Below are positions 7,673 through 16,595 of a stretch of 25,545 nt of DNA, piece after piece (positions within the stretch are counted from its first letter, which is position 1; each line of letters opens with the position of its first letter). The notes beneath the pieces were generated by a model. The model made no database searches, had not been told where the DNA came from, and saw nothing but the letters and a program-made list of their open reading frames with translations. The stretch spans positions 1 through 25,545 of the forward strand of contig JADZBW010000315.1 of the NCBI GenBank assembly GCA_020851885.1, in the 5' to 3' direction. This stretch comes from Fimbriimonadaceae bacterium. Its GTDB lineage: Bacteria > Armatimonadota > Fimbriimonadia > Fimbriimonadales > Fimbriimonadaceae. The position numbers were made by a program, and so were the translations under genes.

Positions 7673-7984
7673 ATGTTTGAAATCAAAGGATTGGATCAGT
7701 TGCAACGTCGGCTCAAAGATCTCGAGCGGCGATCTCAGAGTCTCGACGGAACCCACGAGCTTTCATTTGCCGAGTTGTTTCCGGACTCTTTCATGCGGCA
7801 ACACACGCAGTTCGCAACGATGCAGGAGATGATCGACGTAGGAAACATCGAAAACGGCGATGACATTCACAAACCTGAGTGGTGTGCATTCGTTGCAGCT
7901 CACACGAATTTTGATTCGTGGGAGTCGATGAAAAGCGTGGCTGGCCAGGAGTGGGCCAAAAGGAAGCTCGGCCTAAGTAGATAA
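7673..7984 (+). CDS. Conserved-looking small protein of unknown function, downstream of Thoeris
   Basis: This 103-residue protein starts at ATG 7673 behind GAAGG and opens MFEIKGLDQLQRRLKDLERR, a short helical segment. It continues with HELSFAELFPDSFMRQHTQF and ends with a small domain FDSWESMKSVAGQEWAKRKLGL. It resembles a widespread small hypothetical family of integrative elements, but I know of no established function. No signal peptide, membrane segment or catalytic motif is visible. It lies 5 bases after thsB and 1 base before the next gene, so it belongs to this transcript. An in-frame start at 7628 inside thsB is less likely. Confidence 0.75.
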   Translation: MFEIKGLDQLQRRLKDLERRSQSLDGTHELSFAELFPDSFMRQHTQFATMQEMIDVGNIENGDDIHKPEWCAFVAAHTNFDSWESMKSVAGQEWAKRKLGLSR

Positions 7985-7985
7985 C

Positions 7986-8276
7986 ATGACTACATTCGAA
8001 GTGGCCCACCTTAGAGAGCAGGGCCAGGACATGATCATCATCGTTGTGGGATCCGCGTTCGGCACTTACAGCAATCAGGAACAGAATCGTATCGCGGGGC
8101 TACTTCAGCAAGCAGCAACATCAGCGGGCTTGGGCGGAACCGTGGTACCGGTTTGGGATGCAGGGCTTGGAAGGATGGGGTTTCTTGCCCCACGCCCATG
8201 GACTCCCTTCTTCAGGAGCTTGTCCCTGCAGGATGTTGCTCTCAGCATTAATAGAGAACTGACAGTCAACTGGTGA
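7986..8276 (+). CDS. Conserved-looking small protein of unknown function, partner of the preceding gene
   Basis: This 96-residue protein starts MTTFEVAHLREQGQDMIIIV and contains GSAFGTYSNQEQ and APRPWTPFFRSLSLQDV. I recall similar proteins of unknown role next to homologues of the preceding gene, which suggests a two-gene unit. Only one base separates the two here (TAA, then ATG at 7986). No catalytic signature is obvious. The pair may be a Thoeris accessory, a separate defence or toxin-antitoxin-like unit, or an unrelated integrative-element function. The gene is probably real; the function is unknown. Confidence 0.75.
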   Translation: MTTFEVAHLREQGQDMIIIVVGSAFGTYSNQEQNRIAGLLQQAATSAGLGGTVVPVWDAGLGRMGFLAPRPWTPFFRSLSLQDVALSINRELTVNW

Positions 8277-8280
8277 AGGC

Positions 8281-8296
8281 GTTCAGGCGTCTGAAC
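8281..8296. promoter_or_regulatory. Degenerate copy of the 16-bp palindrome
   Basis: GTTCAGGCGTCTGAAC keeps the outer GTTC/GAAC and the overall dyad of the GTTCGGACGTCCGAAC element found three more times in the window. It lies 142 bp before the Phd-like gene that heads the Hma-like operon. A shared operator role is inferred and is weaker here than for the other copies. Confidence 0.4.
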
Positions 8297-8437
8297 ACGC
8301 ACCTTCTGGAACTGGGGATGATGGTGCCGGCAAGTCTCCCTGACCCCGTCAAGGATGTACAGAGCGGCTACGCCGTCCTTGACCATTCCCGACTCGTAAG
8401 TGGCTTTTCTCTTCGTCGGTTCGGGGAAAGGAAAGCC

Positions 8438-8707
8438 ATGAGCCCCACACAATCAGCTATCATAGAAAAGTTTGATTCCACCCATGAGGAAGCAATGCTC
8501 GATTTGAGGGAAGTCTTTTCGCTCACCGAATTCTTGAGGAACCACCGCGAACGCATCGCGAGACTCCAAGAGACGCGGAAGCCGGTTGTGCTTACTGTGA
8601 AAGGTAGGCCAGCCGTGGTGATGCAAGACGCCGAAGGGTATCAGCATCTTTTGGACGAATTGGAAGACGCCAAACGAGAGCTTGAGAAAGTGAGGGAAGC
8701 CAAGTGA
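8438..8707 (+). CDS. Phd/YefM-like antitoxin-type regulator without an adjacent toxin
   Basis: This 89-residue protein has the Phd/YefM antitoxin pattern: an N-terminal SLTEFLRNHRERIARLQETR, the strand-turn KPVVLTVKGRPAVVMQDAEGY (about 51-71), and a charged C-terminal helix ELEDAKRELEKVREAK of the sort that binds a toxin. ATG 8438 has GGAAAGGAAA in front. An upstream GTG at 8273 overlaps the previous stop and would add 55 residues that do not look like the family. The stop TGA overlaps the GTG of the SNF2 helicase (GTGA, 8704-8707). No RelE, Doc or other toxin gene follows, so it probably acts as a DNA-binding repressor of the large operon, or the helicase operon takes the toxin's place. The family call is fairly firm; the role is inferred. 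Confidence 0.75.
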   Translation: MSPTQSAIIEKFDSTHEEAMLDLREVFSLTEFLRNHRERIARLQETRKPVVLTVKGRPAVVMQDAEGYQHLLDELEDAKRELEKVREAK

Positions 8708-11700
8708 CGACGCTTGAAGACTTGAAGCCGGATGCGATCGTTCGGGGCATCCTGCCCGAGCGCCTGGTCACGGTCGTCAGCGTCAAATGGTACGGCGACA
8801 CCGCTCTTGACCTCACCTATAAGGATTCGGAAGGAAAGCCAGGGACAACCTTGCTTTATCGCTCCAATGAGCCCGAAATCTCCATTGTCGAGGAGGGCAG
8901 GCCGTGGGGGTTTGATGCGGATGGAGGCCAGTTCCGGCTGGTCTCCGAAGCCCACCGAATCCGGCTGGCTCACCTTTTTGACCCCGTGCTGGCTGTTCAC
9001 ACTTCGAGGGTCGAGCCGCTCCCCCACCAGATCACCGCGGTCTACGAGGAGATGCTCCCAAGGCAACCTCTGCGTTTCCTGCTGGCCGACGATCCAGGAG
9101 CCGGAAAGACCATCATGGCGGGGCTTCTCATCCGAGAACTTATCGCTAGAGGCGATCTTCAGCGGTGCCTCATCGTCTGCCCTGGAAGCCTTGCCGAGCA
9201 GTGGCAGGACGAACTCTACCGCCGGTTCAATCTGCCTTTCAAAATCCTCACAAACGACGAACTGGAATCCGCTCGCACCGGCAACTGGTTCCTCGAAGAA
9301 AATCTGGTTATCGCAAGGCTCGATAAGCTCAGCCGAAACGAGGGCATTCAAGAGAAGCTCCAGGCCCCCGACGCCTTTTGGGATCTCATCGTCTGCGACG
9401 AGGCTCACAAAATGTCGGCCAGCCACTTCAGCGGCGAAATCAAGTACACGAAGCGGTACCAGCTCGGGAAGCTTCTTTCGGGCATCACAAGGCACTTCCT
9501 CCTCATGACGGCCACACCGCATAACGGGAAGGAAGAGGACTTCCAACTCTTCATGGCGCTCATTGACGGAGACCGGTTCGAGGGGAGATTCAGAGACGGT
9601 GCCCACACTTCGGACGTGTCCGACTTGATGCGCCGGATGGTGAAGGAGAGTCTGCTCAAGTTCGATGCGACGCCACTGTTCCCCGAACGAAAAGCCTACA
9701 CAGTTCCCTACAAGCTATCCGACGCCGAGCTTGAACTCTACAAGGCCGTCACCGAATACGTGAGGCAAGAGTTCAATCGTTTGGAAAACCTTCAAAAGGA
9801 AAAACGGCCAACCGTCGGCTTTGCTCTCACTATCCTCCAGAGACGGCTCGCCTCATCTCCCGAGGCCATCTATCAGTCCCTCCGTAGGAGAAGAGAGAGG
9901 CTCGAATCCAAGTACCGAGAGTTGGAGCTTTTGCAGCGAGGAGCGGACGTGGCCGGTACGCTCGCTTCATTCTCTCCGAATCTGAACCAAGAGGATGTGG
10001 ATGACCTCGAAGACGCGCCGGACAAGGAGCTGGAGGAAGCCGAGGAGGAAGTTCTCGACCAGGCGACCGCCGCCCGTTCGTTGGCCGAACTCAAGGCCGA
10101 AATTGCCACTCTCAACAAACTCGAAGGCATGGCGCAAGTGCTCAGACGGTCGGGAGAGGATAAGAAGTGGCGGGAGCTCTCCGAACTCTTAGAGCAAATC
10201 TTCACTCCTGCCGCTTTCAAGAACATGGTGCGGGAGCTTCCCAAACCCTATGGCGACGAAAAGCCCGTCGGCTCGCCGATGCAGAAGCTGGTCATCTTCA
10301 CCGAGCACCGCGACACTCTCAGTTACCTCGAAGAGCGCATCAAGACTCGCATGGGCAGGCCGGAATCTATCGTTTGCATCCACGGCGGCATGGGGCGCGA
10401 AGAGCGCATGAAAGCCCAGGAAGCGTTCCGGCATGACCCCGACGTTCGAGTCCTTATCGCAACCGACGCCGCCGGAGAAGGAATCAACCTCCAAAGGGCT
10501 CACCTCATGGTCAACTATGACCTTCCATGGAATCCCAACCGACTGGAGCAGAGATTCGGACGTATCCACCGAATTGGTCAAACGGAAGTCTGTCATCTCT
10601 GGAACTTGATTGCCGAAGAGACCCGCGAAGGCGAGGTCTACCGAAAGCTCCTCGATAAGCTCGATGAAGCTCGAACCGCCTTGGGTGGCCAGGTGTTTGA
10701 TGTGCTTGGCAAAGTCGTTTTCGATGGCAAACCCCTTCGAGACCTTTTGGTGGACGCCATCCGCTACGGCGACCAGCCAGAAGTCAGAGCCAGGCTCTTC
10801 GAGAAGGTGGACAGCGCCTTTGACCGCGCTCATCTGGAAGACCTGATTGAGCAGAAGGCCATTGCCCCACAGACAATGGACGCCAGCCGAGTCCACAAAA
10901 TCCGCGAAGAGATGGAACGCGCCGACGCTCGGCGCCTTCAGCCGCATTACATCGAATCTTTCTTCATCGAAGCGTTCAAGCTGCTGGGTGGCACCGTCAA
11001 AGAACGGGAAAACCGCCGGTACCAGGTCTCCAACGTGCCCGCTATCATTCGTCAGCGAGATCGGCAGATTGGAATCGGGGAACCAGTGCTGGTCAACTAC
11101 GAACGAATCGCGTTTGAAAAGAGCCTTGTGAACCCGCCGGGTCAGCCGCTCGCCGCATTCGTTTGCCCAGGGCATCCACTCCTCGATGCAACGCTTGACC
11201 TCACCTTGGAGCACAATCGCGACCTCTTGAAGCGGGGAGCCGTCCTGGTGGATGAATCCGACCAGGGCACGGAGCCGAGGGTGCTCTTCTATTTGGAACA
11301 CGCGATTCAAGACGGAAGCCTGACCAAGAGCGGAGACCGCCGCGTTGTATCCAAGCGGATGCTCTACGTCGAGATCGACGGAGCCAGTGTGGTTCGACAT
11401 CTGAACTACGCTCCGTATCTGGACTACCGGCCACTTCAGCCTGGAGAGCCGACCGCTGCAGAGCTGCTCAAACTGCCCGAATTCGCCTGGATTGCCAAGG
11501 ACTTGGAGCTGGCCGCGCAGGGCCACGCGATTCAGCACGTTGTTCCCGAACACCTAGACGAAGTAAGGGGTCGCAGGCTAGAACTGATCGCCAAAACGGA
11601 AGCAGCTGTCAAAGACCGGCTCACCAAGGAAATCAACTACTGGGATCACCGCGCCGAGGAACTGAAGGACAAGGAACAGGCTGGGAAAGCCAATGCCAAG

Positions 11701-12267
11701 CTCAATTCCGCGCAGGCCAGACGCCGCGCTGACGAGCTCCAAGCCAGGCTCAAGAACCGCTTGGAGGAGCTTCAACGCGAGAAGCAGCTTTCTCCCTTGC
11801 CGCCCGTGGTAATGGGCGGGCTTCTGGTCGTGCCCGCGGGTCTGATTGCCAACACCACCGGCAAAGCTGTTGCCGCGAACAACGCTGTCGACACGATGGA
11901 GGCCGCCGCGAAAGCTAGGAACATCGTGATGGAAATTGAGCGGAGCCTTGGATTTGAACCCGTAGACCGCGAGTTCGATAGGCTGGGCTACGACATCGAG
12001 AGCCGGATTCCAGGCACCGGAAAGCTTCGCTTCATTGAAGTGAAGGGCAGAGTCGAAGGAGCCGAGACCATTTGTGTCACTCGAAACGAGATTCTCACGT
12101 CGCTCAACAAGCCCGAAGACTACATCTTGGCAATCGTCCACTATAACGACGCCGGTCACAAGGTTCACTACATTAGAACTCCCTTCAAGGGAGAGCCAGA
12201 GTTTGGAGTGACCAGCATCAACTACAGCGTAAAGACCTTGCTTGAGCGAGCGGAGGAGCCAAATTGA
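8704..12267 (+). CDS. SNF2-type helicase with C-terminal DUF3883 nuclease-like domain (Hma-like helicase)
   Basis: This 1187-residue protein is a SNF2/HepA-like ATPase. Walker A is DPGAGKT (130-136), DEAH is at 232-235, TATPHNG at 269-275, motif V is ATDAAGEGINLQ (about 585-596) and motif VI is QRFGRIHRIGQ (about 614-624). An acidic helical insert lies between the lobes (about 430-470). After a coiled-coil stretch (about 980-1030) the C-terminus carries a DUF3883-like domain (about 1075-1170) with FIEVKGR near 1110-1115, reminiscent of PD-(D/E)xK nucleases. This combination, followed by a DUF1156 methylase and a DUF499 ATPase, is the helicase-methylase-ATPase layout of predicted defence loci. 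It overlaps the Phd-like gene (GTGA) and the next gene (TTGA), so the operon is tightly coupled. The likely role is translocation on and processing of unmodified foreign DNA. Confidence 0.88.
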   Translation: MTTLEDLKPDAIVRGILPERLVTVVSVKWYGDTALDLTYKDSEGKPGTTLLYRSNEPEISIVEEGRPWGFDADGGQFRLVSEAHRIRLAHLFDPVLAVHTSRVEPLPHQITAVYEEMLPRQPLRFLLADDPGAGKTIMAGLLIRELIARGDLQRCLIVCPGSLAEQWQDELYRRFNLPFKILTNDELESARTGNWFLEENLVIARLDKLSRNEGIQEKLQAPDAFWDLIVCDEAHKMSASHFSGEIKYTKRYQLGKLLSGITRHFLLMTATPHNGKEEDFQLFMALIDGDRFEGRFRDGAHTSDVSDLMRRMVKESLLKFDATPLFPERKAYTVPYKLSDAELELYKAVTEYVRQEFNRLENLQKEKRPTVGFALTILQRRLASSPEAIYQSLRRRRERLESKYRELELLQRGADVAGTLASFSPNLNQEDVDDLEDAPDKELEEAEEEVLDQATAARSLAELKAEIATLNKLEGMAQVLRRSGEDKKWRELSELLEQIFTPAAFKNMVRELPKPYGDEKPVGSPMQKLVIFTEHRDTLSYLEERIKTRMGRPESIVCIHGGMGREERMKAQEAFRHDPDVRVLIATDAAGEGINLQRAHLMVNYDLPWNPNRLEQRFGRIHRIGQTEVCHLWNLIAEETREGEVYRKLLDKLDEARTALGGQVFDVLGKVVFDGKPLRDLLVDAIRYGDQPEVRARLFEKVDSAFDRAHLEDLIEQKAIAPQTMDASRVHKIREEMERADARRLQPHYIESFFIEAFKLLGGTVKERENRRYQVSNVPAIIRQRDRQIGIGEPVLVNYERIAFEKSLVNPPGQPLAAFVCPGHPLLDATLDLTLEHNRDLLKRGAVLVDESDQGTEPRVLFYLEHAIQDGSLTKSGDRRVVSKRMLYVEIDGASVVRHLNYAPYLDYRPLQPGEPTAAELLKLPEFAWIAKDLELAAQGHAIQHVVPEHLDEVRGRRLELIAKTEAAVKDRLTKEINYWDHRAEELKDKEQAGKANAKLNSAQARRRADELQARLKNRLEELQREKQLSPLPPVVMGGLLVVPAGLIANTTGKAVAANNAVDTMEAAAKARNIVMEIERSLGFEPVDREFDRLGYDIESRIPGTGKLRFIEVKGRVEGAETICVTRNEILTSLNKPEDYILAIVHYNDAGHKVHYIRTPFKGEPEFGVTSINYSVKTLLERAEEPN

Positions 12268-13733
12268 GCGATAATCCAAACCTTCCTGCCCAGCTTGCTC
12301 CCATCCAGTTCGGAGAGGACAGCACCCATCAGTTCAAGCTCGATTTCACGAGTCCAGACCAACTCGCGGCAGAAATGGCGTCTTTTGCCAACGCTGAAGG
12401 CGGCACCATTTACGTTGGGGTGAGCGATAAGGGCGAAGCCGTCGGTCACGACAAGGCAAGTGTTGCGAGGCTGAACCAGCTCATCAGCAACACGGCAAGC
12501 CAAGGAGTGAGAAGCCCGCTCATCGTGCAGACGGAAAACGTACCGCTCGAAGACGGGCGAATCGTCATCCTTCTCAAGATTCCAAAGGGTTTCGACAAGC
12601 CGTACTTTGACAAAGACGGGGTTATCTGGCTTCGCGTCGGTTCTGACAAGCGACGAGTGAACACCAAGGAAGAGGTTCGTAGGCTGTTCCAGGCAAGCGA
12701 CCAGTTCCATGCCGACGAGCTTCCGACCAAGGCGAAGATCGACGCCCTGGATAAGCTTCGGTTTCGAGATTTTCTCAAGGACAAGCGGGGCGAGGAGTAC
12801 CCCGATGATCCCGAGGAGCGTCTCCGGTTGCTCAGAGGCATGAGCCTTGCTACCGAGGATGGACACCTTGACCTTGCGGGGGTTCTTCTGTTCGCCGAAC
12901 GTCCCCAACAGTTCAAGCCTCAATTTGTGGTGAAGGCCGCCCGCTATCTGGGCACAGACGTGGGAGTCTTGGACTACGACGACATGGAGGACTTCAAGGG
13001 AACGCTTACTCAGCAATACCAAGATTCCCTCGCCTTCATCATGAGGAACCTGCACAAAATCCAAGCAGGGCGCGGCGTGAACAGTCCGGGAATCCCGGAG
13101 GTTCCGTCGGTGGTGTTTGAAGAGCTGCTGGTCAATGCCCTCATCCACCGCGACTATCTGATTGACGCCCCTATCCGTATCTTCGTCTTCGACGACCGCG
13201 TGGAAATCATCAGCCCGGGGCACCTTCCCAACAACCTGACGGTGGAGAACATCCTTCGCCGAAATCCAAGGCACCGGAACCCGATTCTGGTCTCCTATGC
13301 CGCCGAAGGGCTCTTGCCATACCGAGGACTGGGAACGGGTGTTCCTCGTGCCCTTGAGTTCTGGCCGAAAGTCGAGTTCCACGACGACCGAGAGGGGAAC
13401 CTCTTTGTCGCCACAGTAGCCCGTGACATGGAATTGGCGGAGAAAATGACGGTGAAAGTTGCCAGGGAGAGGGTTGGAGTCGGTGAAAATGACGGAGAAA
13501 CACCGATGAATGTCGGTGAAAGCGTCGGTGGAATCGTCAAAATGTCGGGGGAAACGTCGGTGAACATCTTGAACGCCGTCAAGGAGAACCCGAACATCAC
13601 CATCCCGCAGTTAGCCGAACATATCGGAGTCACGTCCCGCACCATCGAAAGGAACCTTCAAAGACTCCAAGAAAATGGGCGTATCAAGCGAGTCGGCCCA
13701 GATAAAGGCGGGCACTGGGAGGTCATAGAATGA
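12264..13733 (+). CDS. AlbA_2/Schlafen-like ATP-binding regulator (COG2865-like)
   Basis: This 489-residue protein has three parts. An N-terminal AlbA_2 (Schlafen-type) domain (about 13-130) contains ASFANAEGGTIYVGVSDKGE. A central GHKL-type ATPase-like region (about 280-360) contains EELLVNALIHRDYLI and VEIISPGHLPNNL. A C-terminal winged helix (about 433-485) contains ITIPQLAEHIGVTSRTIERN. A low-complexity linker (about 395-430) repeats variants of VGEN/VGES. Such proteins are annotated as putative transcriptional regulators and often sit in restriction or defence operons. The start is TTG 12264, overlapping the helicase stop, with GGAGGA in front. The stop overlaps the DUF1156 ATG (ATGA). 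It may regulate or energise the operon, or AlbA_2 may contribute RNA or DNA cleavage; both are inference. Confidence 0.82.
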   Translation: MSDNPNLPAQLAPIQFGEDSTHQFKLDFTSPDQLAAEMASFANAEGGTIYVGVSDKGEAVGHDKASVARLNQLISNTASQGVRSPLIVQTENVPLEDGRIVILLKIPKGFDKPYFDKDGVIWLRVGSDKRRVNTKEEVRRLFQASDQFHADELPTKAKIDALDKLRFRDFLKDKRGEEYPDDPEERLRLLRGMSLATEDGHLDLAGVLLFAERPQQFKPQFVVKAARYLGTDVGVLDYDDMEDFKGTLTQQYQDSLAFIMRNLHKIQAGRGVNSPGIPEVPSVVFEELLVNALIHRDYLIDAPIRIFVFDDRVEIISPGHLPNNLTVENILRRNPRHRNPILVSYAAEGLLPYRGLGTGVPRALEFWPKVEFHDDREGNLFVATVARDMELAEKMTVKVARERVGVGENDGETPMNVGESVGGIVKMSGETSVNILNAVKENPNITIPQLAEHIGVTSRTIERNLQRLQENGRIKRVGPDKGGHWEVIE

Positions 13734-16591
13734 CCAACCCCGTCCGCAAGAAACTGATCGAAGTGGCTCTCCCGCTCGAAGCCATCAACGAGGCTTCGGC
13801 GGCTGAGAAGCAACCAGGAATTGGAGCCCATCCAAGGGGGCTTCATCTATGGTGGGCGCGGCGGCCACTTGCCGCGGCGCGGGCCGTGATCTTCGCCCAG
13901 ATGGTGGACGACCCCAGTTCGTGGCCCGACCTATTCCCGACCGAACAGAAGCAGGAGAAGGAACGGCAGCGGCTCTTCAGAATCATCGAGAAGCTCGTTC
14001 TGTGGGAAAACACCACAAACGAAGCCGTGCTCGAAGAGGCCCGCGACGAGATTTGGCGCAGTTGGAGACGCACCTGTGCCGAGAACACGGGCCACCCGCA
14101 AGCCGACGAACTCTTCAATCGGGAGAAACTTCCTGGGTTCCATGACCCGTTTGCCGGAGGCGGAGCATTGCCGCTCGAAGCCCAGCGGCTTGGGCTGGAG
14201 AGCTACGCCAGCGACTTGAACCCCGTGGCCGTCCTCATCAACAAGGCGATGATTGAGATTCCACCCAAGTTCGCCGGGCAGCCACCCGTGAACCCCGACG
14301 CCCAGAACAAGAAGAACCTGAACACTTGGGAGGGGGCAAGGGGCTTGGCCGAAGACGTTCGCTATTACGGCCAGTGGATGCGGGACGAAGCCGAGAAGCG
14401 CATCGGACATCTGTATCCCAAGGTGAAGGTGATGGCGGAGATGGTTGCGGAACGCCCCGACCTCAAACCGTACCTGAACCGAGAACTCACGGTCATTGCC
14501 TGGATTTGGGCACGAACGGTGAAGAGCCCAAACCCTGCGTTCCGCGACGTGGACGTTCCGCTTGCGTCCACCTTCATGCTGAGTACCAAGGCAGGGAAGG
14601 ACGCGTATATCGAGCCGGTCATTGAGAACGGAGGCTATCGGTTCGTGGTGAAGTCTGGCAAACCCAAGGACGCCGAACGAGCGAAGAGAGGTACGAAGCT
14701 CGCAAGGGGAGCGAATTTCGAATGTGTCATGTCTGGTTCGCCGCTGACGGGCGACTACATCAAAGGCGAGGGTGTAGCGGGCAGAATGGAGTCAAAGCTC
14801 ATGGCAATCGTCGCGGAAGGCGACCGGGGCCGGGTCTATCTCTCGCCCAATGCTACGCATGAGAGCACTGCGAAGACGCCCACTCCAAATGGTATCCCCG
14901 AGCTACAACTCCCGGACGACCCGAGGAATTTCTGGACAGTACAGTATGGCCTTCGAACATATGGCGACCTCTTCACATCGCGCCAACTCACCGCATTGAC
15001 GACGTTCTCCGACCTGGTGGCCGAAGCCAGAGAGAAGGTGAAATCCGACGCCGAGGCAGGTCACTCCCCCGAGCCCAAAGCCTACGCCAACGCCGTTGGA
15101 ACATATCTTGCGTTCGCAATCAACCGACTCGCAGATTACAATAGCTCCATCGCCACGTGGAAGCCATCCGGCGAGCAGGTCATGCAGACCTACAAGCGAC
15201 AAGCTATTCCCATGACGTGGGATTACCCGGAATCGAATGTCCTCGGAAAATCTGCGATCTGCTGGGCAAACGCAGTCAAGTACACAGCGGACAACCTACT
15301 TGCATCAGGAACGGCGTCTTGCTCACCTGGAGTAGCCCAAACCGCAGATGCAAGTGACCAACAAGTCACCGCAGGCAAACTCGTTTCCACTGATCCGCCG
15401 TATTACGACAACATCGGCTACGCGGACCTCTCGGACTTCTTCTACGTTTGGCTCAGGAAGTCGCTTCGAGACGTCTACCCAGACCTCTTCGCCACCATCG
15501 CGGTTCCAAAGGCCGAGGAGCTGGTAGCGACGCCCTACCGACACGGAGGCAAAGACGCCGCCGAGAAGTTCTTCCTCGATGGAATGACGGAAGCGATGGG
15601 GAGACTCTGTGAACAGGCTCATCCGAGTTTCCCCGTCACCATCTACTACGCATTCAAGCAGTCGGAGACTACCGACGCCGGAGGACAGGCGAGCACCGGA
15701 TGGGAGACGTTCTTAGAAGCGGTCATCCGTTCCGGCTTCGCCTTGACCGGAACGTGGCCGATGCGAACGGAACTTGGAAACCGGATGATTGGTTCCGGCA
15801 CCAACGCCCTTGCATCCAGCATCGTGCTGGTTTGCCGCCGTCGAGAAGCAAGCGCACCAGCCGCCACCAGGCGCGAGTTCTTGACCGCACTTCAGAAGGA
15901 GCTTCCCAAAGCCATCAGCGACCTTCAGCGCGGAAACGTCGCTCCCGTGGATATGCAGCAAGCCGCAATCGGCCCCGGCATGGCCATTTTCACCCGCTAT
16001 GCCAAAGTCTTGGACGCCGACGGAAAGCCGCTTTCCGTCCGAGACGCCCTCATGATGATCAACCAGGCCCTCGATGAAGTGCTGGCCGAGCAGGAAGGGG
16101 ACTTTGACAGCGACACCCGCTGGGCTCTTTCCTGGTTTGAGCAGTTCGGCTTCGCTGAAGGCGACTATGGCGACGCCGAAACCTTGAGCAAGGCGAAGAA
16201 CACGAGCGTGGGCGGCATCGTTGAGGCCGGTATTGCAACATCCGGCAAAGGCAAGGTGAGACTCCTGCGACCGGAGGAGCTTCCCGAAGATTGGACGCCC
16301 GAAGGCGACAAGCGGCTCACCGTCTGGGACATGGTGCATCACCTGATTCGAGTCTTGGAGAAGGGTGAAACGGAAGCCGCCGCGCTGCTTGCCCGGCTCG
16401 GAATCAAAGCAGAGACCGCAAGGGAGCTTGCCTATCGACTCTACTCGATTTGCGACCGAATGAAACGAAGCGCCGACGCCCAGCGGTACAACGCCCTTGT
16501 TTCCAGTTGGCCCGAGCTGGTGAACCTTGCTCAGCATATGCCCGCCCAGCCGGTGGAAACTCAAGGCGGGCTTTTTGAGGGGATGAACTAG
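13730..16591 (+). CDS. DUF1156-domain DNA methyltransferase (Hma-like methylase)
   Basis: This 953-residue protein opens with the DUF1156 signature (KKLIEVALPLEAINEASAAE, then HLWWARRPLAAARAVIF at about 41-57). It contains a SAM-binding motif I, DPFAGGGALPLEA (from about 139), then SDLNPVAV, and the amino-methyltransferase catalytic motif DPPYYDNIGY (about 554-563). It is therefore a large adenine- or cytosine-N4-type DNA methylase, probably marking self DNA. DUF1156 methylases recur with DUF499 ATPases and SNF2 helicases in bacterial and archaeal defence loci. ATG 13730 overlaps the regulator's stop as ATGA; the DUF499 gene follows after 4 bases. All key motifs are present and length is typical. 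Recognition sequence is unknown. Confidence 0.88.
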   Translation: MTNPVRKKLIEVALPLEAINEASAAEKQPGIGAHPRGLHLWWARRPLAAARAVIFAQMVDDPSSWPDLFPTEQKQEKERQRLFRIIEKLVLWENTTNEAVLEEARDEIWRSWRRTCAENTGHPQADELFNREKLPGFHDPFAGGGALPLEAQRLGLESYASDLNPVAVLINKAMIEIPPKFAGQPPVNPDAQNKKNLNTWEGARGLAEDVRYYGQWMRDEAEKRIGHLYPKVKVMAEMVAERPDLKPYLNRELTVIAWIWARTVKSPNPAFRDVDVPLASTFMLSTKAGKDAYIEPVIENGGYRFVVKSGKPKDAERAKRGTKLARGANFECVMSGSPLTGDYIKGEGVAGRMESKLMAIVAEGDRGRVYLSPNATHESTAKTPTPNGIPELQLPDDPRNFWTVQYGLRTYGDLFTSRQLTALTTFSDLVAEAREKVKSDAEAGHSPEPKAYANAVGTYLAFAINRLADYNSSIATWKPSGEQVMQTYKRQAIPMTWDYPESNVLGKSAICWANAVKYTADNLLASGTASCSPGVAQTADASDQQVTAGKLVSTDPPYYDNIGYADLSDFFYVWLRKSLRDVYPDLFATIAVPKAEELVATPYRHGGKDAAEKFFLDGMTEAMGRLCEQAHPSFPVTIYYAFKQSETTDAGGQASTGWETFLEAVIRSGFALTGTWPMRTELGNRMIGSGTNALASSIVLVCRRREASAPAATRREFLTALQKELPKAISDLQRGNVAPVDMQQAAIGPGMAIFTRYAKVLDADGKPLSVRDALMMINQALDEVLAEQEGDFDSDTRWALSWFEQFGFAEGDYGDAETLSKAKNTSVGGIVEAGIATSGKGKVRLLRPEELPEDWTPEGDKRLTVWDMVHHLIRVLEKGETEAAALLARLGIKAETARELAYRLYSICDRMKRSADAQRYNALVSSWPELVNLAQHMPAQPVETQGGLFEGMN

Positions 16592-16595
16592 ACCC

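Noticed and set aside
8273..8437. Upstream GTG start for the Phd-like gene, overlapping the previous stop as GTGA
   Set aside because: The added 55 residues do not look like the Phd family and cover the palindrome; ATG 8438 has a better ribosome site. The overlap keeps this start possible.
10189..11553. Long minus-strand frame (454 codons) inside the SNF2 helicase
   Set aside because: Antisense shadow of a well-supported helicase gene; its protein shows no recognisable domain.
12222..13382. Minus-strand frame of 386 codons inside the AlbA_2 gene
   Set aside because: Shadow of a gene with clear AlbA_2, ATPase and winged-helix motifs.
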